From positions 124,001 to 188,000 of the forward strand of contig CAVOSA010000024.1 in NCBI GenBank assembly GCA_963698735.1: a DNA stretch of 64,000 bases, in the 5' to 3' direction. This DNA comes from RPQJ01 sp963698735 (GTDB taxonomy: Bacteria; Pseudomonadota; Gammaproteobacteria; Steroidobacterales; Steroidobacteraceae). The position numbers and the translations under genes are program-made. How positions within the stretch are numbered: the stretch's first letter is position 1; each line of letters opens with the position of its first letter. The notes under the pieces are model-generated. The model did no database searches. It saw only the letters and a program-made list of their open reading frames with translations, and was not told where the DNA came from. This document shows positions 1 through 10,272 of the stretch, in pieces.

Positions 1-679
1 GCACCGTTCCCGTGTTGCGCTCGATCTGGCGCACGGCTGCGTTCAATCGCGGACCCGCGCGGACCTCCCGCAGTGCGAGCCGTCCGGATTCGATGCTCAC
101 GCCCAGCGCGTTGACCTCGCCATCGCGAATCGCGAATCGTTCGACGGTCAGCGCGTCGAGCACTTCGTTGGCGACGATCATTCCGGTGAAGGACTCGGGC
201 AGGCCGTCCAACCAGCGCACGCGGGGCAGCAGGTGCGGGACGCGCTCGGCGAGTGTCTCGCGCTGGCGGTCGCGCAGGTCCGCGCTCAGGTCGAGGATGC
301 AGTACTCGGCCGGCAACGCGCCCTGTCGCTCGAGTTCCGCGAGCAGGTCCGCGGCCATGACTCCGGAACCCGCACCGAGTTCGAGCACGCGTGCCTCCGG
401 ACCCAGCTCGCGCAAGACGTCCGCGCACTGCACGGCAAGGCAACGGCTGAAGACCGGCGCCACCTCGGGCGCGGTCACGAAATCGCCCGCCGCCCCGAAC
501 TTGCGCGCACCGGCGCTGTAGTAACCGAGCCCCGGCGCGTACAGCGCGAGGTTCATGAACTCGCCGAAGTCGATCCAGCCCCTGGCCGACTCGATTATCG
601 TTCGCACGCGTTCCACGAGTGCCGCGCTGTGGGCGGCCTCGTCAGGCGTGAGCTCAGGGAGTTCCAGGGCGACCGTCAT
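1..679 (-). CDS. MidA/NDUFAF7-like SAM-dependent methyltransferase (3' end outside window)
   Basis: Partial gene; its C-terminus lies beyond the left edge. Reading from the ATG at 679, the protein has a SAM-binding motif I, VLELGAGSG, at about residues 98-106. Before it lies the family's block GYYSAGARKFGAAGDFVTAPEV (residues 52-73, given here as key residues GYY..GDF.TAPEV). An acidic motif VANEVLDAL follows further on. These are marks of the COG1565 family, whose mitochondrial member NDUFAF7 methylates an arginine of a complex I subunit; the bacterial substrate is not established. It is divergent from the pteridine reductase at 811, and about 130 bp between them must hold both promoters. 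The family call is confident, the substrate is not. Confidence 0.85.
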   Translation of the reverse strand, partial: MTVALELPELTPDEAAHSAALVERVRTIIESARGWIDFGEFMNLALYAPGLGYYSAGARKFGAAGDFVTAPEVAPVFSRCLAVQCADVLRELGPEARVLELGAGSGVMAADLLAELERQGALPAEYCILDLSADLRDRQRETLAERVPHLLPRVRWLDGLPESFTGMIVANEVLDALTVERFAIRDGEVNALGVSIESGRLALREVRAGPRLNAAVRQIERNTGTV

Positions 680-810
680 GCGGGGCAGAATCCTTTCGCG
701 CGGACAGCCCGAAAGGGCTGGGGTATCTTGCAGCAGGGCGTGGACGCCGAGGGGTGTCCCGCCATTCCAGCACAGACGAAGCAGCCACGACGACCTTCGA
801 CGACCACGCC

Positions 811-1569
811 ATGACCGACCCTTCCAGCAATGCACTTGCGCTGACGGACCGCTGCGCGCTGATCACGGGCGGCGCACGCAGACTCGGCGCCGCCATCGCC
901 CGCAAGTTGCACGCGGGCGGCGCGGCAGTTGCCGTGCACTACCGCACGTCCAGCGCGGACGCCGAGCGTCTCGTCGCTGAACTGAATGCCATTCGCACGG
1001 GCTCCGCCGCCGCCTTCGGCTGCGACCTGCTCGACGTCGATGCCCTGCCGCGACTGGTCGGCGCTGCCATCACGCGATTCGGCCGGCTCGACGTGCTGGT
1101 CAACAATGCCTCGAGTTTTTCGCCGACGCCGGTGGGCACCATCACCGCGGCCCAGTTCGACGACCTCGTCGGCACCAACCTGCGCGCGCCGCTCTTCCTG
1201 TCGCAGGCCGCGGCTCCCGAGTTGCGCAGGACGCACGGCCTGATCCTGAATCTCGCCGACATCCACGGCCTGCGCCCGCTCAAGGGGCATCCGGTGTACT
1301 CGGCCGCGAAAGCAGGCCTGATCATGCTGACGAAGTCGCTCGCGCGCGAACTCGGCCCCGACGTTCGCGTCAACGCGATCGCCCCGGGTCCGGTGCTGTG
1401 GCCCGAGGGCGGGCTCGGCGCAGAGCTGCAGCGCGAGATCGTTGCCAGGACGGCGCTCAAGCGCACGGGCTCGCCGGACGACATTGCCCGCGCGGCGTAT
1501 TTCTTCGCCGTCGAAGCGCCGTACGTCACCGGGCAGATTCTCCCGGTCGACGGCGGGCGCAGCATCTAG
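811..1569 (+). CDS. Pteridine reductase, PTR1/FolM-type short-chain dehydrogenase
   Basis: A 252-residue Rossmann-fold reductase. The NADP-binding motif is TGGARRLG (residues 19-26), where the RR pair favours NADPH, and NNAS follows at 98-101. The catalytic residues are Asp150, Tyr163 and Lys167. Asp in place of the usual SDR Ser, 13 residues before Tyr, is the arrangement of PTR1 and FolM, which reduce dihydropteridines or dihydromonapterin. That fits its position beside folK and folB, which are read towards it from the other strand. I chose the ATG at 811; a GTG at 754 is in frame and would add 19 residues without family similarity. The exact pteridine substrate is inferred. Confidence 0.85.
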   Translation: MTDPSSNALALTDRCALITGGARRLGAAIARKLHAGGAAVAVHYRTSSADAERLVAELNAIRTGSAAAFGCDLLDVDALPRLVGAAITRFGRLDVLVNNASSFSPTPVGTITAAQFDDLVGTNLRAPLFLSQAAAPELRRTHGLILNLADIHGLRPLKGHPVYSAAKAGLIMLTKSLARELGPDVRVNAIAPGPVLWPEGGLGAELQREIVARTALKRTGSPDDIARAAYFFAVEAPYVTGQILPVDGGRSI

Positions 1570-1625
1570 CGCGCGCTTCTCGGCGCACTCGCAATCAGAC
1601 TGCAAACTTCCGCGCACGGCAGCGG

Positions 1626-2150
1626 TCAAGCTTCGCCGCGGCGAGGGGAGAGCCACCCGAGTTCCACCGGCCGCATCTCGTGCGGCCGGGAAACCCGCAT
1701 CGCCCGCCAGAGCTCGGCGAGGGTGCGGTGCTCCGTCGGGTGCACGACGTCGGGTGCGATCTCGGCCGCGGGCCCGAGCATGTAAGGGCGCTGCAGCAGG
1801 TCCGGGCGCGGCAGCGTGAGCCCCGGCTCGGAACAGACGACGTCGTCGCACAACAGGATGTCGAGGTCCATCGAGCGCGGCGCCCACTTCGGCGCGTTGC
1901 GTTCGCGACCGCAGGCAGCCTCGGCTTCGTGCAGCCGCTCGATCACATCACGCAGCGGCAGGTCGGTCATGAAACCGACGACCAGGTTGACGAAGTCCTC
2001 GCCCTCGAAGCCGACGGCAGCATTCGCGTAGGCGCGCGAAACGGTCAGCGGTGCGAAGTGACTGTCGAGTACGTCGAGGGCGCGCCGCAGATTCTCGATC
2101 GGCGCGACGTTGCTGCCGGCCGCGACGTAGACCTGCGAGGCGCGGGTCAC
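1626..2150 (-). CDS. folK: 6-hydroxymethyl-7,8-dihydropterin pyrophosphokinase (HPPK)
   Basis: A 174-residue enzyme that transfers pyrophosphate from ATP to 6-hydroxymethyl-dihydropterin, the step before dihydropteroate synthase in folate synthesis. The start VYVAAGSNV resembles the family's GSN motif. The signature RSMDLDILL (residues 92-100) carries the two Mg-binding aspartates, Asp95 and Asp97. Length is normal for HPPK. Its ATG overlaps the last 4 bases of folB (ATGA), so the two are translationally coupled. The C-terminal ten residues or so are not part of the conserved fold. Confidence 0.95.
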   Translation of the reverse strand: MTRASQVYVAAGSNVAPIENLRRALDVLDSHFAPLTVSRAYANAAVGFEGEDFVNLVVGFMTDLPLRDVIERLHEAEAACGRERNAPKWAPRSMDLDILLCDDVVCSEPGLTLPRPDLLQRPYMLGPAAEIAPDVVHPTEHRTLAELWRAMRVSRPHEMRPVELGWLSPRRGEA

Positions 2151-2530
2151 GCCCTTGCAGCCGCGATCGCCGGGTAGTCCTCGCGCCGGCGTTCGATGAC
2201 GATGCCGACGTCACGCGAGCCGCGCAGTGCGCCCTGCTTGTTCACGCGCACCTTCACCTTCGGCACGTCGAACTCGGTCAGGATGATCTGCGCGATGCGG
2301 TCGATGAGCGTTTCGACCAGCTGGAACTCGGATTCGCTCACGAACTGCAGCAGGCGCTTCGACACTTTCTTGTAGTCGAGCGTGTCGTCGATGTGATCGC
2401 TGGCCGCGGCCTTGCGGATGTCGGTGGACATCTCGAGGTCGATCACGACCTTCTGCTTGACCTTCCGCTCCCAGTCCCAGATGCCGATGATGCATTCGGC
2501 CGTGAGACCGCTCAGGAAAATGGTGTCCAT
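2147..2530 (-). CDS. folB: Dihydroneopterin aldolase
   Basis: A 127-residue DHNA/FolB protein. It splits 7,8-dihydroneopterin into hydroxymethyl-dihydropterin, the FolK substrate, and glycolaldehyde. The start MDTIFLSGL followed by IIGIWDWER is the family pattern with the conserved Glu. LDYKKV (residues 52-57) and QLVETLIDRI carry the usual active-site region. It forms a folB-folK pair with a 4-base overlap. It lies 67 bp downstream of tsaD on the same strand, so read-through from tsaD is possible. Confidence 0.95.
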   Translation of the reverse strand: MDTIFLSGLTAECIIGIWDWERKVKQKVVIDLEMSTDIRKAAASDHIDDTLDYKKVSKRLLQFVSESEFQLVETLIDRIAQIILTEFDVPKVKVRVNKQGALRGSRDVGIVIERRREDYPAIAAARA

Positions 2531-2597
2531 CGTTGCCGTCTGTACGCTCGGGAGGGCCTGTCGGTTCGATTCTGTTCGTTCGGTTCGATGGGCTGCG

Positions 2598-3623
2598 CTA
2601 TGCCGCGGACGAAGGCGGCACCAGGTCCGTCATCGGCCACCGCGCGCGCGCGCGGATCGAGAAGTCGTCGCGTTCGCCCGCGGCGAGCCGCAGCTGCCCC
2701 AGCAGCGCGATCATCGCCGCGTTGTCGGTGCAGAACTCGGCGCGAGGATAGACGACCCGGACCCCCTGCCGCTCGCCCATCGCCAGCATCCTGGCGCGCA
2801 ACCGCCGGTTGGCCCCCACGCCGCCAGCCACGACCAGCGTGGACGCCCCGGTCGCTTCGAGCGCCCGCTGGCACTTGATGACCAGCGTGTCGACCACCGC
2901 CTCCTCGAATCCCCGGGCGGCATCGGCCCGGGCCTGCGGGTCGAGCGCACCGTGCTTGCGCAGGGCCACGACGACCGCGGTCTTCAAGCCACTGAAGCTG
3001 AAATCGAGGCCCGGGCGCTCGGTGAGGGGTCGCGGGAACCGGAACACGTCAGGTCGTCCCTGTTCTGCCAGTGCCGCCAATTGCGGCCCGCCGGGATAAC
3101 CGAGCCCGAGCAGTTTCGCGGTCTTGTCGAACGCCTCACCGGCCGCGTCGTCCAGTGAACTGCCGAGCAACTCGTACTGGCCCACGCCCTCGACCCTCGC
3201 CAGCAGCGTGTGGCCGCCGGAGACCAGCAGCGCGACGAACGGGAACTGCGGCGGGTCGGGCTCCAGCAGCGGCGCCAGCAGGTGTCCTTCCATGTGATGG
3301 ACCCCGATGCACGGCACGCCCCAGGCATAGGCCAGGCTGCGAGCCACCGCCGCCCCGACCAGCAGCGCGCCGACGAGCCCGGGCCCACTGGTGTACGCGA
3401 TCCCGTCGATGGCCCCTCTCCCGCCGCCCTCGGCGACCGTTTTTTCCAATAAAGGCAATAACTTACGCAGGTGGTCACGCGAGGCGAGCTCGGGCACCAC
3501 GCCGCCATAGGCCGCGTGCAGGGCAACCTGGCTGTACAGCTCGTGGGTGAGAAGCCCCTCCCGGCCGTCATAGACGGCCGCGGCGGTCTCGTCGCACGAT
3601 GTTTCGATTCCCAGTACCCGCAT
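2598..3623 (-). CDS. tsaD: tRNA N6-threonylcarbamoyladenosine transferase TsaD
   Basis: A 341-residue TsaD/Kae1/YgjD protein, the catalytic subunit that moves threonylcarbamoyl onto A37 of ANN-decoding tRNAs together with TsaB and TsaE (not in this window). MRVLGIETSCDETA is the classic N-terminus. HHMEGH supplies metal ligands His110 and His114. VSGGHT and GGVGAN are the nucleotide-binding segments of the ASKHA fold. Full length. It is divergent from rpsU, the arrangement common in gammaproteobacteria. Confidence 0.97.
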   Translation of the reverse strand: MRVLGIETSCDETAAAVYDGREGLLTHELYSQVALHAAYGGVVPELASRDHLRKLLPLLEKTVAEGGGRGAIDGIAYTSGPGLVGALLVGAAVARSLAYAWGVPCIGVHHMEGHLLAPLLEPDPPQFPFVALLVSGGHTLLARVEGVGQYELLGSSLDDAAGEAFDKTAKLLGLGYPGGPQLAALAEQGRPDVFRFPRPLTERPGLDFSFSGLKTAVVVALRKHGALDPQARADAARGFEEAVVDTLVIKCQRALEATGASTLVVAGGVGANRRLRARMLAMGERQGVRVVYPRAEFCTDNAAMIALLGQLRLAAGERDDFSIRARARWPMTDLVPPSSAA

Positions 3624-3694
3624 TTCGGTTCGCCCTGCCCGTGGATCGCCGGCATTCGTCGGCCGCCGCCCTGACCGGGAGACCCGGTCTTGTT

Positions 3695-3723
3695 TTGCAA
3701 TTCTGCGCCGCGATCTCTAGAAT
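3695..3723 (+). promoter_or_regulatory. Predicted sigma-70 promoter of the rpsU-yqeY-dnaG-rpoD operon
   Basis: TTGCAA at 3695-3700 and TAGAAT at 3718-3723 are separated by 17 bases, the ideal spacing. The site lies 120 bp before rpsU, between the divergent tsaD and rpsU, and leaves a leader of about 110 nt. No other pair this good was seen in the gap. Confidence 0.6.
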
Positions 3724-3842
3724 TCGCGGTCCCTTACTGGCCGTGTGTCCTTCGGGGCCCGGTTGGCTGTCCAACAATGTGTCGATGACTGGCGCCAGGG
3801 CCACCGGCCCGCCAGCCGTATTGAACGATTGACGAGGTTTCG

Positions 3843-4064
3843 ATGCCCAGCGTCCGCATCCGTGAGAACGAGTACTTCGATGCCGCCCTGCGCCGCTTCA
3901 AGCGCGCGTGCGAAAAGGCCGGCGTATTGACCGAACTTCGTCGCCGCGAATTCTACGAGAAGCCGACGCAGGAACGTAAGCGCAAGAAGGCGGCCGCGGT
4001 GAAGCGCCACCAGAAGCGCAGCACTCGCGACTTCACGTCGGCGCCCCGCGCCCGCAGTTTCTGA
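3843..4064 (+). CDS. rpsU: 30S ribosomal protein bS21
   Basis: A 73-residue, very basic protein of the small ribosomal subunit, needed for initiation on natural mRNAs. It begins MPSVRIRENE and contains FDAALRRFKRACEKAGVL, the family core; the tail is rich in Lys and Arg. It is the first gene of the macromolecular synthesis operon, as in E. coli. The start is the ATG at 3843, preceded by a GAGG 4 bases upstream (3834-3837). Confidence 0.97.
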   Translation: MPSVRIRENEYFDAALRRFKRACEKAGVLTELRRREFYEKPTQERKRKKAAAVKRHQKRSTRDFTSAPRARSF

Positions 4065-4071
4065 TCCGCCC

Positions 4072-4102
4072 GACCGGCGCAGCTGTCTCACAGCCGCCGG
4101 TC
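4072..4102 (+). terminator. Hairpin between rpsU and yqeY (attenuator or processing site)
   Basis: Arms GACCGGCG (4072-4079) and CGCCGGTC (4095-4102) enclose a second stem GCTGT/ACAGC (4082-4086/4090-4094) with a CTC loop. That makes 13 paired bases with a two-base bulge. No T-tract follows, so it is not a clean intrinsic terminator. In the E. coli operon a partial terminator lies after rpsU and lowers dnaG expression; a similar role is inferred. Confidence 0.5.
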
Positions 4103-4122
4103 CCGCCGAACTGCACCAGACG

Positions 4123-4572
4123 ATGACCACGCTCAAGGAGCGCATCACCGAGGACATGAAGACGGCGATGCGCGCCGCCGCGAAGGAGCGTCTCGGCACC
4201 ATCCGCATGCTCCAGGCTGCGATCAAGCAGCGCGAAGTGGACGAGCGCATCGTGCTCGATGACGGGCAGGTGCTCTCGGTCATCGAAAAGATGATCAAGC
4301 AGCGCAAGGAATCGATCGCCCAGTTCGAGCAGGGCGGACGCGCTGACCTCGCGGCCAGGGAACAGGCCGAAATCGAACTGCTGCAGGCTTACCTCCCTGC
4401 GCAGCTCTCCGACGCCGAAGTCGATGCACTGATCACGGATGCCATCGCGTCCACCGGAGCCGCTTCGGTGAAGGACATGGGCAAGGTCATGGCCGTAGTG
4501 AAGGCGAAGGCGGCCGGGCGGACCGACATGGGCGCGGTCAGCGCCCGCATCAAGGCGGCGCTCTCGGCCTGA
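4123..4572 (+). CDS. yqeY: GatB/YqeY domain protein
   Basis: A 149-residue protein of the YqeY family, related to the tRNA-binding tail domain of the GatB amidotransferase subunit. The family pattern is visible: LKERITEDMKTAMRA at the start, LGTIRMLQAAIKQREVD, and the C-terminal KDMGKVMAVVKAKAAGR.DMG.VS. Its function is unproved; it may act on tRNA. It sits between rpsU and dnaG, a place it holds in many proteobacteria. No residue suggests an enzyme of its own. Confidence 0.9.
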   Translation: MTTLKERITEDMKTAMRAAAKERLGTIRMLQAAIKQREVDERIVLDDGQVLSVIEKMIKQRKESIAQFEQGGRADLAAREQAEIELLQAYLPAQLSDAEVDALITDAIASTGAASVKDMGKVMAVVKAKAAGRTDMGAVSARIKAALSA

Positions 4573-4673
4573 TCCGGCTGCGTGCCGGTGCGCCTCGGTT
4601 GGGCGCTCACTCATCTCAATTTGCGGGCTGCGCGTTGCGCGAGGCGAGTCGCGTTCGGGCGCGAGGCACGCAG

Positions 4674-4747
4674 GGTCGGGGTTCGGATCTTGCTTCCACG
4701 CCCGGAAAGGCAGACACGGGCGTGGAAGAAAGATCCGAACCCCGACC
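4674..4747 (+). repeat. Structured inverted repeat, copy 1
   Basis: Arms of 31 bp (4674-4704 and 4717-4747) pair with a single mismatch around a 12-base loop GAAAGGCAGACA. The outer stem contains GTTCGGATCT; the inner stem is ACGCCCG/CGGGCGT. Copy 2 at 5069-5146 has the same outer stem and loop in reverse orientation. Confidence 0.85.
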
Positions 4748-5020
4748 TTACGTTCGGCGCCTGAGCGCTCGTCGGGCGGGAAGCGCGGCCGTCAAAGTCG
4801 AAGTGCAGATGCCTGCCCGACGAGACGCACGGCGCATGCAGCCGGATAGAGGCCGGAGTTGCCGCTCGATGCGGGAACCGAGGGTTCCAGCACGCGACCA
4901 AACATCACGTTGGGTGTCGCGCTGGCGCCGTTCGCAACGGCGGGAATCGGCAACCGTTCGATTTCCGGCAGCAGTCGACTGCGATCCCTCGGCTTGCGGG
5001 CGGTGAACGCTCCTTGCACC

Positions 5021-5053
5021 GTGCGAGTTTTCGGGCCGGCCGAAAACTCGCAC
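5021..5053 (+). repeat. Perfect 13-bp palindrome with 7-base loop
   Basis: GTGCGAGTTTTCG (5021-5033) and CGAAAACTCGCAC (5041-5053) flank GGCCGGC. The stem can extend by TGCACC/GGTGCG around one unpaired A. It lies between the two copies of the larger hairpin and differs from them in sequence. Confidence 0.8.
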
Positions 5054-5068
5054 AGGTGCGGCATGTCC

Positions 5069-5146
5069 GGCGCTCGGTTCGGATGTCTTTCTGGCGGGCG
5101 TATCTGCCTTTCCGCCCGCCAGGAAAGAGATCCGAACCGAGCCGCC
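5069..5146 (-). repeat. Structured inverted repeat, copy 2 (opposite orientation)
   Basis: Arms 5069-5100 and 5113-5146 pair with a few mismatches around TATCTGCCTTTC, whose reverse complement matches the copy 1 loop at 11 of 12 bases. The outer GTTCGGAT block is shared, while the inner stem is TGGCGGGCG/CGCCCGCCA instead of ACGCCCG/CGGGCGT. Both versions stay paired. Confidence 0.85.
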
Positions 5147-5251
5147 TGCCCCCGCCTCCTGCTCGAGGTTTGGCAGGCCCGAAAAGCCGCTCTTGCGAGC
5201 GCCCACCCGCACCCCCACTATCGCAATCCGATCCGACGCCGAACCCGCACC

Positions 5252-7168
5252 GTGGCCCGCATCCCCCAGCACTTCATCGACGAACTCGTCGCGCGCACCG
5301 ACATCATCGAGGTGATCGGCAGCCGCGTGCAGCTCAAGAAGGCTGGGCGTGAATACAAGGCCTGCTGCCCGTTCCACGACGAGAAGACGCCGTCGTTCTG
5401 GGTCAGCGTCGACAAGCAGTTCTACCACTGCTTCGGCTGCGGCGCGCACGGCACGGTGCTCGGCTTCGTCATGGAGTACGACCACCTCGGCTTCATCGAG
5501 GCAGTCGAAGAACTGGCGGCGCGGGCAGGTCTCGAGGTGCCGCGCGAAGGCGGCGCCGCGGCCGGGCCGGCGAATCCGCACGACGAACTGTACGTCGCGA
5601 TGGAGCGCGCTGCGCTCTACTTCCGCCAGTGCCTGAGCGGTGACGCGCGCGCCCGCGACTACGTCAAGCGTCGCGGCCTCGACGCCGACGCCGTGCAGAA
5701 GTTCGGCATCGGTTACGCGGCACCACGCTGGGACGGCCTGCTCGAGCGCTACGGCACGACCGAAGACGAGCGTCACGTGCTGCAGCGCGCGGGACTGATC
5801 ATCGAGCGCCAGCCGCAGGAAGGCTCCGCGCCGGCAGCAACCTCGACCGGCGGCAGCGCGCAGGCGCGCGAGCGCGGCTTTTACGACCGTTTTCGCGACC
5901 GGCTCATGTTCCCGATCCGCGACACGCGTGGCCGCACCATCGCCTTCGGCGGGCGCGTGCTCGACCAGGGCGAACCCAAGTACCTGAACTCGCCCGAGAC
6001 CGAACTCTTCCACAAGGGCCGCGAACTCTACGGGCTGTACGAAGCGCGGCAGGCAACGCGCAGCCTGCAGCGACTGATGGTCGTCGAGGGCTACATGGAC
6101 GTCGTGAGCCTGCATCAGGCCGGTATCAGCTACGCCGTCGCCACGCTCGGCACGGCGACCACGCCCGAGCACCTGCAGCGCATCTTCCGGCTCGTCGGCG
6201 AGGTCGTGTTCTGCTTCGACGGCGACCGCGCCGGGCGAGCCGCCGCGTGGCGCGCGCTCGAAAACGCGGTGGGCGAGGTGAAACAGGGCCGGCAGGTCCG
6301 GTTCCTGTTCCTGCCCGATGGCCACGACCCGGACACGCTGGTGCGCGAAGAAGGCAGGGAGGCGTTCGAAGCCCGGCTGGCCGAGGCGATGCCGCTGTCG
6401 GAGTACCTGATTCGCGAACTGTCGGCGCGGGTCGAGACCGGCAGCGTCGATGGGCGGGCAAAACTGGTCGAACTGGCACGCCCACTGGTCCGCAGGATTC
6501 CATCCGACGTCTACCGCGAGTTACTGGTCAACCAGCTGGCCGGCGTCGTCGGGATGTCCCAGGCCCGTCTCAACGAATTGCTCGGCGCGGATGGGGCCGA
6601 CGCGGCGGGTGTCGGCCCGGCCCGGCCCGCGCCGCCCAACACGCCGTATCAACGTTCTGATTCAACGAGTTACGAGCGGTCCAGCGGCCATGGCCGTGGC
6701 CGCCTGGGGGCTGCGCCTGGCGCGGCCCCGGGCCGGGGCAACCTGGTGCGGCAGGCCGTGACGCTGCTGGTGCATCACCCGGCGGCCGCCCGGGCGGTCA
6801 GTGCCCAGCAGATCGAGGCCGTCGCCGCCATCGACCGGCCCGGCATCCCGCTGCTGGCGGAACTGCTGACCCAGCTGCGCGAGGAGCCGCCTGCCAACAC
6901 GGCGGGTGTGCTGGAGCGCTGGCGAGACCGGCCCGAGCAGGCGTCGCTGGCCAAACTGGCATCGGCCGTCTGCATAGCGCCCGATGCGGCCGGAGCGGCT
7001 GCGGAACTGAAATCCGCCCTGAACCGTCTGATCACGGAGGAATCCCCGGTCCGGCGTCTGGACGAACTGATGGCCAAGGCGCGCGACTCGGCCCTCGACG
7101 ACACCGAAAAGCTGGAGCTGCAGGGCCTGCTGCGCCGGGAACGCCCCCCGCTTTCCGAGCGGAAATAG
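5252..7168 (+). CDS. dnaG: DNA primase DnaG
   Basis: A 638-residue primase that makes the RNA primers of replication. The CHC2 zinc site has Cys39, His42, Cys60 and Cys63. The toprim core has EGYMDV near residue 279 and DGDRAG near 323, with the acidic Mg-binding residues. The last 150 residues or so form the helicase-binding region. The start is GTG at 5252 (VARIPQHFID); the frame stays open upstream to 4859 but that stretch is the hairpin gap and has no protein similarity. A low-complexity Gly/Ala/Pro linker lies at about residues 450-490. Confidence 0.95.
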   Translation: MARIPQHFIDELVARTDIIEVIGSRVQLKKAGREYKACCPFHDEKTPSFWVSVDKQFYHCFGCGAHGTVLGFVMEYDHLGFIEAVEELAARAGLEVPREGGAAAGPANPHDELYVAMERAALYFRQCLSGDARARDYVKRRGLDADAVQKFGIGYAAPRWDGLLERYGTTEDERHVLQRAGLIIERQPQEGSAPAATSTGGSAQARERGFYDRFRDRLMFPIRDTRGRTIAFGGRVLDQGEPKYLNSPETELFHKGRELYGLYEARQATRSLQRLMVVEGYMDVVSLHQAGISYAVATLGTATTPEHLQRIFRLVGEVVFCFDGDRAGRAAAWRALENAVGEVKQGRQVRFLFLPDGHDPDTLVREEGREAFEARLAEAMPLSEYLIRELSARVETGSVDGRAKLVELARPLVRRIPSDVYRELLVNQLAGVVGMSQARLNELLGADGADAAGVGPARPAPPNTPYQRSDSTSYERSSGHGRGRLGAAPGAAPGRGNLVRQAVTLLVHHPAAARAVSAQQIEAVAAIDRPGIPLLAELLTQLREEPPANTAGVLERWRDRPEQASLAKLASAVCIAPDAAGAAAELKSALNRLITEESPVRRLDELMAKARDSALDDTEKLELQGLLRRERPPLSERK

Positions 7169-7269
7169 GGGAGACTTCCCACCCCCCCTGGCACTCGATA
7201 ACCGGGCGCACCCGGTGGCGGGCATGGTAAGATTCCGCTCTTTTTTAGACCCCTTTGAGGCGTCCCATC

Positions 7270-9618
<2,349 letters not shown>

Positions 9619-9683
9619 GCCTCCCCACCTCTCACGCGTCAGCGTAGGAGGTCGACCGCAAGGCCGGTCCGGGCCTGCCCATG

Positions 9684-9718
9684 AACCCCCTCCACTCCGG
9701 CGGCAGGGGGTTTTTCTT
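9684..9718 (+). terminator. Rho-independent terminator of rpoD
   Basis: AACCCCCT (9684-9691) pairs with AGGGGGTT (9705-9712) around 13 bases and runs into TTTTTCTTT. It lies 66 bp after the rpoD stop and closes the macromolecular synthesis operon. Confidence 0.85.
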
Positions 9719-9747
9719 TGGCGACGGTGCCATGTACCGACGCATGC

Positions 9748-9760
9748 GATGTAAAACATC
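9748..9760 (+). promoter_or_regulatory. Operator-like dyad 1 of the XRE pair
   Basis: GATGT-AAA-ACATC, a 5+3+5 dyad upstream of the membrane protein/XRE pair. An almost identical site in the other orientation lies at 9789-9801, 41 bp further on (centre to centre). Confidence 0.6.
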
Positions 9761-9788
9761 ATTTACATTCGCGCAACCGTATGTTAAA

Positions 9789-9801
9789 TATGTTTTACAT
9801 A
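9789..9801 (-). promoter_or_regulatory. Operator-like dyad 2 of the XRE pair
   Basis: TATGT-TTT-ACATA; on the other strand this reads TATGT-AAA-ACATA, matching dyad 1 in its ATGT-AAA-ACAT core. It lies 19 bp before the start of the first gene, within an unusually AT-rich stretch, so a repressor here would block the promoter. Confidence 0.6.
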
Positions 9802-9819
9802 CGGTGCAGGAGGCACGCG

Positions 9820-10272
9820 ATGTCAGAACATGAAAAAGCAGCCTGGTGGTCACTCGGTTCGACGGTGCTGATCTGGCTGTTCCTCGCCATGCGCTTCACC
9901 GACGACGGCCGCATCGTCGAACTGCCAACCGGCCTGGCGCTCGAAACCTACATCGAGATGATCGTGCTGTGGATCGTCGCAGCGATCGTCCCGGCGGTGC
10001 TGGCCGCGAAGGATCCGGCAGCCCAGGTCAAGGACGAGCGCGACCGCGCGATCGACGCGCTCGGCGATCGCTGGGAAGGCTACGTCGTGGTGATCGCGAT
10101 CAACGTGCTGGTCGTCCATCTGCTCGCCCGCGGCCCGTACGCGGACCGCACTCCGAGCGTGACGATCCTTGACCTCAGCTCGACGACGGCGTTGATCTTT
10201 GCGTTGCTGACGACGCTGTTCCTTGCCGAGGCGGTCAAGCAGTCGGTCGTGCTCTGGCAGTACCGCCGGTGA
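9820..10272 (+). CDS. Four-TM membrane protein (DUF2178-like) paired with an XRE regulator
   Basis: A 150-residue membrane protein with about four hydrophobic segments (near residues 8-24, 45-62, 87-104 and 118-140). Between the second and third lies KDERDRAIDALGDRWEG, like the DERD motif of the DUF2178 family. Function unknown. The ATG at 9820 has a strong ribosome site AGGAGG about 7 bases upstream. Its stop overlaps the start of a small XRE repressor by four bases, a pairing seen widely for this family. Two matching dyads upstream suggest that the pair is autoregulated. Confidence 0.8.
   Translation: MSEHEKAAWWSLGSTVLIWLFLAMRFTDDGRIVELPTGLALETYIEMIVLWIVAAIVPAVLAAKDPAAQVKDERDRAIDALGDRWEGYVVVIAINVLVVHLLARGPYADRTPSVTILDLSSTTALIFALLTTLFLAEAVKQSVVLWQYRR

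Larger units (their letters stand above)
4573..5251. other. Gene-free, hairpin-rich gap before dnaG
   Basis: No convincing gene in 679 bp: open frames here lack starts with ribosome sites and resemble no family. The gap holds two long hairpins of one repeat family (4674-4747, 5069-5146), a perfect 13-bp palindrome (5021-5053), a dyad CTCGTCGGGC/GCCCGACGAG around 4770-4825, short stems GGAACC-GAG-GGTTCC (4874-4888) and CGCCGTT-CGC-AACGGCG (4926-4942), and the 12-base palindrome GCAGTCGACTGC (4971-4982). Expect strong effects on transcription or stability of the dnaG-rpoD part of the message. Confidence 0.75.

Noticed and set aside
1626..1665. Fragment of the palindromic coding repeat at the end of folK (translation LSPRRGEA)
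   Set aside because: The match to the repeat family is short and lacks the GGGTGAGGG block; could be chance.
4748..6325. Open frame antisense to the 5' part of dnaG and the hairpin gap
   Set aside because: Low-complexity Arg/Ala/Val product with no known domain; dnaG is unambiguous.
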